Assembly: GCF_000621845.1 (NCBI RefSeq)
Contig: NZ_JHXF01000015.1
Location: forward strand, 39,606 to 103,605
Length of the DNA: 64,000 nt
Direction of reading: 5' to 3'
DNA from: Ruminococcus flavefaciens MA2007
GTDB taxonomy: Bacteria; Bacillota; Clostridia; Oscillospirales; Ruminococcaceae
Part shown: positions 26,083 to 33,216 of the stretch, one piece after another
How the letters are laid out: every line of letters starts with the position of its first letter
How positions within the stretch are numbered: the stretch's first letter is position 1
Notes under the pieces: generated by a model
What the model saw: the letters and a program-made list of their open reading frames with translations, nothing else
What the model was told of the DNA's origin: nothing
The model's database searches: none
Position numbers and translations under genes: made by a program

Positions 26083-26422
26083 GGTGTTTGTTTTGTTGAC
26101 TTGATATTTCTATCAGTTCGTCCATTGTGTACTCTTTATATCTGTTTGCAGAAAACACGGAATCCGTTGTATCGGGTATATTCTTCATGACTTTTTTCAA
26201 ATCGATTTCCCGCGGCAATGATAAAAAGTTTCCTTCTTCATCTTCCGACTTTATTGCACAGAAGATAAACTCTCCGTTTTCAATATCGAACTCAAAATAA
26301 TCTGAAACCTCAGTTGGTTCAACATCTAAAAAATCAGCTTGCTTCTCAACAAATGTTTCATAAATCAGTTCCTTTAAGGCCTTTTCGCTTATCTTTATGA
26401 GTCTGCCTTTATTCTTATCCAT
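26075..26422 (-). CDS. Hypothetical acidic protein coupled to ogt
   Basis: The 115-residue soluble protein starts MDKNKGRLIKISEKALKELI and is rich in Glu/Asp, with no recognised motif or membrane segment. The start at 26422 has TTGGAG at seven bases; a longer TTG-started frame has none. It overlaps ogt, so it is an operon partner, but its role is unknown. Confidence 0.55.
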   Translation of the reverse strand: MDKNKGRLIKISEKALKELIYETFVEKQADFLDVEPTEVSDYFEFDIENGEFIFCAIKSEDEEGNFLSLPREIDLKKVMKNIPDTTDSVFSANRYKEYTMDELIEISSQQNKHHE

Positions 26423-26506
26423 ATTATACTCCAATCATAGCTTTAGTGCATTTCAGCAATGCTTCTATATTCCATACCAACATCTCCATAGTTTTATTTT
26501 ACTGCA

Positions 26507-26553
26507 TTATCGGCAAGAAATCAACAACAATTCAAAGAAAATCTTGCCGATAA
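26507..26553. repeat. Inverted repeat with 12-bp perfect arms
   Basis: TTATCGGCAAGA and its complement TCTTGCCGATAA, 23 bases apart, upstream of the following promoter. Possibly an operator or a weak terminator. Confidence 0.5.
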
Positions 26554-26572
26554 AAATATACCACAGGTTTAC

Positions 26573-26601
26573 TTGACATTTCCATATTGACGTGATATAA
26601 T
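26573..26601 (+). promoter_or_regulatory. Consensus promoter for a short leader transcript
   Basis: TTGACA, 17 bases, TATAAT. The transcript would cover the 49-codon frame and end at the hairpin at 26851-26894. Confidence 0.75.
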
Positions 26602-26656
26602 GAGTTCACTGAAAGGGAAAGTTCCCGAAATTCTAACTAATGAAAGGGTGAAAACA

Positions 26657-26806
26657 ATGAACACTATCATGAACAACGCTATGTCTGCATACATTTGTGC
26701 TTTTGATTTCCAGCAGTCAAGCTATTTCTTCCAGCAGGAAGATAATGGCTCAGTTTTGCTGCGCACAGATCAGAAAAGTGCTTGTTCAGTTGCCCTGACA
26801 GGGTGA
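26657..26806 (+). CDS. 49-residue small protein or leader peptide
   Basis: It starts MNTIMNNAMSAYICAFDFQQ after AAAGGGTG, contains an aromatic/Gln-rich middle (SSYFFQQEDNG) and ends in SACSVALTG. It lies between a consensus promoter and a terminator, so it is either a small protein or a leader controlling the downstream HTH gene. I do not recognise the family. Confidence 0.45.
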   Translation: MNTIMNNAMSAYICAFDFQQSSYFFQQEDNGSVLLRTDQKSACSVALTG

Positions 26807-26850
26807 GCAGAGATAGTGTTGCATTGTTGACCATCTTCTGATAGAACAGA

Positions 26851-26894
26851 GCCGTCTGTGTGCAGTATGGAAACTCACACAGGCGGTTTTTATT
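26851..26894 (+). terminator. Terminator/attenuator between the small ORF and the HTH gene
   Basis: CCGTCTGTGTG pairs with CACACAGGCGG (one mismatch), followed by TTTTT. Confidence 0.7.
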
Positions 26895-26921
26895 ATTCTA
26901 TTCAGAAAGGTGGTTATTTTT

Positions 26922-27065
26922 ATGCCCATAGCAGCTCCGACTATCGATATGATAGCAACAGGCGCTAACATCAGAGCATTGATAAAAGGCAAAGGACTCA
27001 AGGTGACTGATGTAGTCCTATTGTCTCAAAGTGAAGAAGATACATTGGGTTGCTCCCCTTTATAA
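26922..27065 (+). pseudogene. Truncated helix-turn-helix regulator gene
   Basis: The start MPIAAPTIDMIATGANIRAL and IKGKGLKVTDV is that of a small XRE-like regulator of clostridial elements. After KVTDV (about 27015) the sequence changes to codons that are the antisense of the neighbouring amidotransferase gene, so recognition helix and C-terminus are lost. The start has a good site (AGAAAGGTGG). Confidence 0.7.
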
Positions 27066-27576
27066 TGTATAGGCTATTGAACTGATCAAGCACAGTGAAT
27101 GTGAAATTGCCCTCAACAGTCTCAGCCATGTACTGTAAGCTGTCAAAGTCAAGCTTACCTTGCTTCTCTATCAGTTGAACGCCAATGTAGCTATCTGTGT
27201 CAATATATGTGTTAGGTATGGTTCCGTCTTTTCGAAGTTCCTTATCATTCCATAATACTCCATTATGAGCGAAAGCAAACTCCTTATCAGCATGGCCGGC
27301 GAAAGGATGATTGTTGTAATTCTGCTTCCTGTCGCCTTGCGTTGCTAACCGCGTATGTCCCATAATCGCCTTTGTGCCGTCAGGCGCATTGAAATGTATC
27401 TTATGTGAAGGCTTGGGCCGTTTGAATATAGTGACTTTGCCATCTATTACGTAGCTGATACCTGCTGCATCTGTCCCTCTTTCTTCAGCTGCATTCGCCA
27501 GTGCCTGGGTAAGTTTCTTCAGAACCCTGTAAGGTACTATTCCTTTATAATCGAGCCATCCAAACAATGCACACAT
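26998..27576 (-). pseudogene. Class II glutamine amidotransferase, C-terminally truncated
   Basis: The Ntn-hydrolase start MCALFGWLDYKG with catalytic Cys2, the RGTDAAGISY loop, IMGHTRLATQGDRKQNYNNH and AFAHNGVLWND are all present, so the glutaminase core may fold. The frame breaks after LLHFETIG, where homologues continue for several tens of residues, because the fragment joins the HTH remnant at about 27015. Homologues release ammonia from glutamine for a partner synthetase; the adjacent amidoligase is the likely partner. Ribosome site AAGGAGG. Confidence 0.78.
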
Positions 27577-27579
27577 AGT

Positions 27580-27723
27580 TCATTTCTCCTCCTTATCGTC
27601 ATTACAGCCGATAGCACCGCCTGCAATCAGTATTGTTGCTATCGTGCCAACAGCCTTCAAAACGTCTTTTATGTCCTGTTCTGTCTCAGGTTCGATATCA
27701 AAAATATCCGCTAAAAGTCCCAT
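27580..27723 (-). CDS. 47-residue membrane peptide between amidoligase and amidotransferase
   Basis: The product starts MGLLADIFDIEPETEQDIKD, has one hydrophobic helix (about 23-40, VLKAVGTIATILIAGGAIG) and ends in a charged tail NDDKEEK. AGGAGG stands seven bases upstream of the ATG, which overlaps the amidoligase stop by one base (TGATG); the amidotransferase follows after three bases. Tight coupling on both sides argues that it is translated. It could be a membrane anchor, or a substrate whose acidic tail is modified. Confidence 0.65.
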   Translation of the reverse strand: MGLLADIFDIEPETEQDIKDVLKAVGTIATILIAGGAIGCNDDKEEK

Positions 27724-28832
27724 CACATTTCCTCCTGTGTTTCAATTTCTTCGTTGATATAAAGCCTACGCTCTTTCAGGTACTGGATCAATTCAGGTTC
27801 TTTTACCGTATCTACGAACTCACTCCAGCTCATATTCGCTATGCCTTCATCTGTCAGACTGATAGCGAGATCGCAGATAGCGTTTACAAGCTCAAGCGCT
27901 GCAATAAGAGTGTTATACTTGAGCGTGCCTCTGAAAAGTCTGAACTCGATTGTGGTGTAATTCATTAAGTTCACAGCTGCATATCTGCCGTTATTACCCT
28001 TTTTAGCCTTATCGAGAATTTCACGACCTGTCTTTTCAAAGCCATATCGCGCAGCCCAGCGGTTCATACTGTACTCAGTTCGGCGACTGAACTTAAGCAT
28101 CTCGTTCCAGTGATGTTCGATAAAGTACAAGATACGGGCAATAACTTCATCCTGTTCCTCACGACTATCACCTAGACAGCTTCTGTTGACGTGAATATGA
28201 AGTCCGCAGGTACTTGTCTGATGTGAGCGATATCCCAGATATATAGCCTTTTTCATGATATCTTCCCACTGAAACTGTTTATGAAAATCCAGGCTCATGG
28301 GGTGTGTAACAAGCTCCATACCATCATCGAGACTGCCATCACCTTTGATGTATATGTGTTCATCGTCTTTATTGGCAATTAAGAGCAATTCATCAGCATT
28401 ATCGCTGTCTTTACCTGCTCCGTCAATCTCAAGTTCAACGCCGAAATATCGCTTGGAATCACCGTAAAAGATAGGCTCAGGCTTGTAACCGTAATCATGG
28501 ATAGAGCGGTTCTTATCGACTTCATCGTGGTAGCATTCCGAGCAGTAATCGTAACCGTCAAGATGATAAGCATCATCTTCGTGTAAAAGAGCATCACAGC
28601 AGCTGCATCGGGTGTAATGGTTGTGATAACAGTGACTACAGAGCGTTGTATAATCATCACCATAGCTTTCACTTGTCCAGATTATAGCACCGCACCTGTC
28701 ACATGTGGTAGTGTGCTGTTCTACGCAATCTGTACAAACGATTTCACCGTCAATAGTCTCATAGTCTTCGTCTTCGCTTATAACTGCTCCGCAGTGGGAG
28801 CAATACAGGACGTTTTCATTCTTTTCTTCCAT
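27723..28832 (-). CDS. Putative amidoligase with N-terminal zinc-binding domain
   Basis: Residues about 10-105 hold four to six CxxC pairs (CSHCGAVI, CTDCVEQH, CDRCGAII, CSHCYHNH, CSCCDALL, CSECYHDE) in a LIM-like arrangement. From about 125 follows the Amidoligase_2 fold related to glutamate-cysteine ligase: RYFGVELEIDG, IKGDGSLDDGMELVTHPMSL, CGLHIHVNRS and TIEFRLFRGTL. Such enzymes form amide bonds using ATP. The gene has its own site (CGGAGG) and is first in the three-gene set. The substrate is unknown. Confidence 0.8.
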   Translation of the reverse strand: MEEKNENVLYCSHCGAVISEDEDYETIDGEIVCTDCVEQHTTTCDRCGAIIWTSESYGDDYTTLCSHCYHNHYTRCSCCDALLHEDDAYHLDGYDYCSECYHDEVDKNRSIHDYGYKPEPIFYGDSKRYFGVELEIDGAGKDSDNADELLLIANKDDEHIYIKGDGSLDDGMELVTHPMSLDFHKQFQWEDIMKKAIYLGYRSHQTSTCGLHIHVNRSCLGDSREEQDEVIARILYFIEHHWNEMLKFSRRTEYSMNRWAARYGFEKTGREILDKAKKGNNGRYAAVNLMNYTTIEFRLFRGTLKYNTLIAALELVNAICDLAISLTDEGIANMSWSEFVDTVKEPELIQYLKERRLYINEEIETQEEM

Positions 28833-28859
28833 TGTTAAAACCTCCGTAAATAGAAAGAA

Positions 28860-28884
28860 CCAGCCCCCTAAGGGGCTGGCTTTA
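28860..28884 (-). terminator. Stem-loop between DUF960 and amidoligase genes
   Basis: AGCCAGCCCC, loop TTA, GGGGGCTGG on the minus strand, followed by a T-rich stretch; probably partial termination within the operon. Confidence 0.55.
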
Positions 28885-28887
28885 CAT

Positions 28888-29172
28888 TCAATATTCCTCT
28901 GCTAAAAGCATCGTGCTGTGGTCTCCGTCATCTATGATATACAGCTTTTCTGTAATAGGTGTATCTGACGGTATAAGATACGTCATACGGTATTCAGGCT
29001 CTTCCGAGCTATGTGTTATAGCTTGCATAGGACCAGCTGCACTCAGTTCAAAGACCTGTAGATAGTCCTTCGGAGCAGGCATACTCTCAACACACTCCCA
29101 TAGAAACAGCTGCAGTTCCAATGGGATCGTACTATCAACTCCACAGGTCAGATAACGTTCGTTATCAAACAC
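28888..29172 (-). CDS. DUF960 family protein
   Basis: The 94-residue protein resembles DUF960 throughout: FDNERYLTCGVDSTIPLELQ, LFLWECVESM, DYLQVFELS and the highly conserved end IIDDGDHSTMLLAEEY. Function is unknown; the family is common on clostridial mobile elements. I use the GTG at 29172 because AAAGGAGG lies inside any longer reading. Confidence 0.8.
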   Translation of the reverse strand: MFDNERYLTCGVDSTIPLELQLFLWECVESMPAPKDYLQVFELSAAGPMQAITHSSEEPEYRMTYLIPSDTPITEKLYIIDDGDHSTMLLAEEY

Positions 29173-29463
29173 GGTATCATTTCCTCCTTTCACATTTTGT
29201 TGGTGACAAAAGCTTCTGTCACATTAACAATATACATATGCAAAAGGAGAATAATAGGAAGGTGGCTGTGAATTGGCCAAAAATGTAACAACAATTATCA
29301 TTACATGATAATGATGTATATATCAAAAAATGAAATAATCGGAATTGCGCCTTTCCAAACCGTATTTGTACTGGCCATAAGCACAAAAACACCCTCTTCT
29401 TATTGTACAAAAAAGAGATTTATCGAATCCTATACTCGCATTTAGGAAATCTTAACAATGACA
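29173..29463. other. Intergenic region with a small palindrome
   Basis: No gene is seen. ATTATCAT-TAC-ATGATAAT at 29294-29312 is a perfect 8-bp hairpin, possibly an operator; GTGACAAAAGCTTCTGTCAC at 29201-29220 is a second small dyad. Confidence 0.4.
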
Positions 29464-29472
29464 TGGTATAAT
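29464..29472 (+). promoter_or_regulatory. Extended -10 promoter of the NERD gene
   Basis: TGGTATAAT, 35 bases before the start; no good -35. Confidence 0.5.
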
Positions 29473-29506
29473 ATAGGTATACTCATAGCAGATGGGGGGA
29501 TGAAAA

Positions 29507-30142
29507 ATGGTCTTTTTAGTTCTGGGAATAATTGCCTTGATTATTTGGGGTATTTGGTACCTTATTGATTCTGCAAGTTCTAGCGGTAGTAGCGGTGGTA
29601 ATTACCATGATCCTAACATTTTTGACTGGAATCCTACTCCTGAGTACAAACAAGTCGGTATGCAGGGAGAAGCGACCGCTGTAAGAGCTATCATGTCCAT
29701 TTTACGAGATGATGATAGGTTGTTTACTAATGTTCATGTTGAATATGATGGAAAAGAAACAGAGCTTGATACCGTAATCGTCAACAAATACGGTGTTTTC
29801 ATAATAGAAGTCAAGAACTATGTTGGGTATATTACCGGCGGTGAAGATGATTATGACTGGATAAAGTACAAGACTACTGATGCAGGTAATACATACGGAA
29901 ATACTGTCAAAAATCCAATCAAACAAGTGAAACGCCAGATATATATTCTGGCCCGATACCTTGAGTATTATGGTTCAAAGGTATGGGTTCGGGGATATGC
30001 TCTTCTTATTCACGGCAACAGCCCGGTCGAAAGTGAATATGTCTTATGGAGTATTCAAGATATTGATAGAGCTATCCATACACCTGACCGAAAGATGCTG
30101 AATAAGCAAACAATAGATGCTATATCTAAATTACTTTCTTGA
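29507..30142 (+). CDS. NERD-domain (nuclease-related) membrane-anchored protein
   Basis: An N-terminal membrane helix (MVFLVLGIIALIIWGIWYLI) and a Ser/Gly linker precede the NERD domain: GMQGEATAVRAIM, ETELDTVIVNKYGVFIIEVK with the D...E-x-K nuclease-type core, and VKNPIKQVKRQIYILARYL. NERD proteins are related to PD-(D/E)XK-like nucleases; the biological role is unclear, often near defence genes. Full length at 211 residues, single gene with ribosome site GGGGGGATG. Confidence 0.85.
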   Translation: MVFLVLGIIALIIWGIWYLIDSASSSGSSGGNYHDPNIFDWNPTPEYKQVGMQGEATAVRAIMSILRDDDRLFTNVHVEYDGKETELDTVIVNKYGVFIIEVKNYVGYITGGEDDYDWIKYKTTDAGNTYGNTVKNPIKQVKRQIYILARYLEYYGSKVWVRGYALLIHGNSPVESEYVLWSIQDIDRAIHTPDRKMLNKQTIDAISKLLS

Positions 30143-30176
30143 AAAGCTTATCATCAATAAGCTTTCCCTTTGGGAT

Positions 30177-30280
30177 AGGCGGCGCGCGATTGTTGTTATC
30201 ACCACTTAGATCTCAATATACGAAAGAACTGAATATTTCCATATTTCAAAATCAGAAAGAACAACAATCACGCGCCGCCT
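30177..30280. repeat. Inverted repeat with 21-bp arms (one mismatch)
   Basis: Arms at 30177-30197 and 30260-30280 (AGGCGGCGCG plus GATTGTTGTT, and the complement) flank 62 A/T-rich bases. The very GC-rich arm ends stand out from the surroundings. It could be a MITE or a strong RNA hairpin; no clear target duplication is seen. Confidence 0.6.
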
Positions 30281-30339
30281 GACGATAGCGTGTTCCAATC
30301 AATAGTTTACATTTTTGCATAGAAATCATTTTGTCCTTG

Positions 30340-30348
30340 TGCTATAAT
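30340..30348 (+). promoter_or_regulatory. Extended -10 promoter of the macro-domain genes
   Basis: TGCTATAAT, 30 bases before the GTG start at 30379. Confidence 0.5.
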
Positions 30349-30378
30349 GCAAGTAAGAAAAGGGAAAGAGGCGATAAT

Positions 30379-31173
30379 GTGCCGTTTAAGATCATAAGGA
30401 ATGATATCACAAAGGTAGAGGCTGATGTGATAGTAAATACTGCAAATCCCGAACCTGTTGTCGGAGATGGAACTGATAGTGCCGTATATCAAGCAGCTGG
30501 GAAAGAAAACCTTTTAGAGGAACGCATAAAGATCGGCAAGCTCTCTCCGGGACAAGCCGCTATTACCCCTGCCTTTGATATTTCTGCGAAGTATATAATA
30601 CATACGGTTGGGCCGATCTGGAAAGACGGAAAGCAGGGAGAAGACGATATACTCCGCTCCTGTTACTCGAATTCTCTCTTATTAGCGGAGCAGGTTAATG
30701 CTGAAAGCATTGCTTTTCCGCTTATAGCTACGGGAGTATATGGCTTCCCGAAGAATGAAGCCCTTGATATAGCCCTTTCGGAGATTGGGAAGTTTTTGTT
30801 GACACATGATATGGAGATCATTCTCGTTGTATTCGATAAGGAGTCATTTCAGATATCTGAACAGTTGATGGGAGAAATCGACCAATACATCGATGAATTC
30901 GGTATCAAGGAGCTTTATACTGACGAATATACTGAACGAACCGATATGTATCGTCGGAGACGGTTGCAGGAGCAGGCTGATTATGAAATTGATGAAGAAA
31001 TATCATCAGCATATGCACCGATAATTGCTGAGAATGATGACAGTAGTCTTGAGGATATTCTCGATAACACCGGTGAAACATTCCAACAGTGCCTGTTAAG
31101 ACTCATACGCGAAAGCGGCGTTGATGAAGTTGAGATCTATAAGAAGGCTAATATCGATAGAAAGCTCTTCTGA
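30379..31173 (+). CDS. Macro-domain protein (variant macro domain plus C-terminal tail)
   Basis: Residues about 1-165 are a macro domain: [50 protein letters not shown]. The ligand loop reads [19 protein letters not shown], lacking the GGGGVD run of catalytic ADP-ribose hydrolases, so it may bind rather than hydrolyse. The acidic tail ends [19 protein letters not shown]; in related proteins this continues into another HTH-like segment, so the C-terminus seems cut. The start is a GTG after AGGGAAAGAGG. Confidence 0.78.
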   Translation: MPFKIIRNDITKVEADVIVNTANPEPVVGDGTDSAVYQAAGKENLLEERIKIGKLSPGQAAITPAFDISAKYIIHTVGPIWKDGKQGEDDILRSCYSNSLLLAEQVNAESIAFPLIATGVYGFPKNEALDIALSEIGKFLLTHDMEIILVVFDKESFQISEQLMGEIDQYIDEFGIKELYTDEYTERTDMYRRRRLQEQADYEIDEEISSAYAPIIAENDDSSLEDILDNTGETFQQCLLRLIRESGVDEVEIYKKANIDRKLF

Positions 31174-32207
31174 ATCGTTTTGACATTGTACGTGGCAAGA
31201 TCTCTGAAGATAATGATAACTCTCTTGACGGTAACAATACCATCGATGCAGCGATAGCTCGATTTAATGATGATAAAACTAAAGAAAACTTAATTGCCGT
31301 TCTTGAGGCGATACGTGCCAGAATACACGAAGATGGTGATTTGATAATACCTGTTACTCTTCCACCGGAGTTCCAGTCTTTTGATGTCAATAAAATTCAA
31401 ATCGGAGAAACCTTTTCATTTGAAGATGACGAAACCGGTGACGGATATTTACACTTTAAGATGCAGCATCTTGATACTGCTGATGGTAAAACATGGCTTG
31501 CAGCCTTTACCAGTTATGAAGAGCATGATAAGGGCGATCCTACGTCTACAATCATTGAAAGCATAAAAAGCATGCTAAAATCTTGTCGTAATATGAGCGA
31601 AGAAGGTATCATTATCAATCCCTGGGGCAATTCGTTTATGCTGTCCAAAGAGCTTATCAATGTTATCCTCGATGCTGATAAGCCGGATAATCACATCTAT
31701 TTTGAATTAGGCGATATTACTGAACTTAAGGTAGATGCTATCGTAAATGCTGCCAATAACTCTCTTCTTGGTGGCGGAGGCGTAGACGGTGCTATACACC
31801 GCGCAGCAGGACCAAAACTACTTGAAGAATGCAGGAAGCTTAACGGCTGTGATACCGGTGATGCCAAAATCACAGCAGGATATGACCTTAAAGCTGAATA
31901 TGTGATACATACTGTAGGTCCGATATACAAAGCTGGAGATCCGTCTTGTGAGAAACTGCTTAAGAGCTGCTACTATAAGTCTCTTGAGCTTGCTAAGGAA
32001 TATGATATTCATACCATTGCTTTTCCTGCAATATCTACAGGAGCATACGGATATCCAATAAATGAAGCGGCTGTAATAGCGCTGTCAACAATAGCTACAT
32101 GGCTTTCTGAAAATCCTGACTATGGTATGGCAGTTATTATGGTTTGCTATGACCAGAAAATGCTTGACAGCTATCAGCGCGTACTTGATGATGTACATCA
32201 TCAATGA
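31170..32207 (+). CDS. SseB-like N-terminal domain fused to a canonical macro domain; start codon altered
   Basis: Coding similarity to SseB-type proteins starts right at the upstream stop ([20 protein letters not shown]), but there is no ATG/GTG/TTG there: the junction reads CTGA where an ATGA overlap would be expected. Either CTG is used, or translation starts at TTG 31341 and loses 57 residues. SseB-like part: about 1-160 ([34 protein letters not shown]). Macro domain: [43 protein letters not shown], with all ADP-ribose-binding loops intact. Confidence 0.68.
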   Translation: MNRFDIVRGKISEDNDNSLDGNNTIDAAIARFNDDKTKENLIAVLEAIRARIHEDGDLIIPVTLPPEFQSFDVNKIQIGETFSFEDDETGDGYLHFKMQHLDTADGKTWLAAFTSYEEHDKGDPTSTIIESIKSMLKSCRNMSEEGIIINPWGNSFMLSKELINVILDADKPDNHIYFELGDITELKVDAIVNAANNSLLGGGGVDGAIHRAAGPKLLEECRKLNGCDTGDAKITAGYDLKAEYVIHTVGPIYKAGDPSCEKLLKSCYYKSLELAKEYDIHTIAFPAISTGAYGYPINEAAVIALSTIATWLSENPDYGMAVIMVCYDQKMLDSYQRVLDDVHHQ

Positions 32208-32262
32208 TATCGATATTGGCTAAGAATGGTCAATTACTCCAACAGGAAGGGAGCTGCAGATA

Positions 32263-33162
32263 ATGAGTGAACGGTTTTCAAAGGCTGATATAAAGCAAAT
32301 TGTAGAAGATCTTGTGGAAGAACTGCGCGAATGCGATAACGGTACTGTTATAACCACATGGCAGTTATTGAAAGCTGCAGGATACGATATTAATGACTTC
32401 GAGCAATTTGATTTGTTTGATATACACAGCGCATTGTTCAAGGCAGCGAGAGCTGAACACATCACTCTTGATATGTCAGCGCATAAGAACAAGCTTGAAG
32501 GTCTGTCATATAACCTGGATTATATCGTCAAAAACAAACGTGCTCAGATCAAATGCCCATATTGCGGGAGTATTAACACTGCCAGATACATTTTCGGTTA
32601 TCCTGCCTTCAGTGAAAGAATGCAGAGAAAGCTTGATTCTGGTAAATGGGAGCTCGGCGGTTGTTGTATCAGCGGCGTTGAGATCAACGGTCAGGTATTC
32701 AGTACAAATCCGACACGAAGATGCAATGACTGCAAAAAAGACTTCGGCAAACCACCTATCATTATTTCAAAAAAGAAAGAGACTATTGAAGATATCCGTG
32801 ATATTGTTACTTCAATCAAATTCTCTGTAGGTGGATACTTCCAGGGATTTACAGATATAATCATCAAAAGGAACGATAAAGGTGCTGTTGTAACTGTCGA
32901 ACAGATTCGATATAGCGAACAACCAGTAGAAACAAAGATATCCTCTGCTAAGTGGAATAAAATCGTAAATACGCTGTATGGGCCATTGTACCTTAATGAA
33001 TGGAAAAAAGATTATTCTGATAATGATATTCTTGACGGTACACAGTGGAGTCTTGATATTAAGCTCAAAAACAATCTAAAGCGCTCATATCACGGCAGTA
33101 ATGATTATCCGCCATATTGGAAGGAACTGCTAAAGGTATTCAGGCAATTTGCCGAGATATAA
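32263..33162 (+). CDS. Zinc-ribbon protein of unknown function
   Basis: The 299-residue protein has a helical N-terminus (about 1-75), a zinc ribbon with CPYCGSINTARYIFG (about 100) and CNDCKKDFG (about 150), and a C-terminal alpha/beta part. The motif GSINTARYIFGYPAFS is common in hypothetical proteins of clostridial elements. It stands after the macro genes with its own site (GGAAGGGAG) and a terminator behind it. No function can be assigned. Confidence 0.6.
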   Translation: MSERFSKADIKQIVEDLVEELRECDNGTVITTWQLLKAAGYDINDFEQFDLFDIHSALFKAARAEHITLDMSAHKNKLEGLSYNLDYIVKNKRAQIKCPYCGSINTARYIFGYPAFSERMQRKLDSGKWELGGCCISGVEINGQVFSTNPTRRCNDCKKDFGKPPIIISKKKETIEDIRDIVTSIKFSVGGYFQGFTDIIIKRNDKGAVVTVEQIRYSEQPVETKISSAKWNKIVNTLYGPLYLNEWKKDYSDNDILDGTQWSLDIKLKNNLKRSYHGSNDYPPYWKELLKVFRQFAEI

Positions 33163-33164
33163 AG

Positions 33165-33195
33165 ATGACCTCCCCGTATGGGGAGGCCGTTTTAC
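33165..33195 (+). terminator. Terminator
   Basis: CCTCCCC, GTAT, GGGGAGG, then TTTTA, between convergent genes. Confidence 0.75.
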
Positions 33196-33216
33196 TTTAT
33201 CTCTTTAAAAGAAAAT

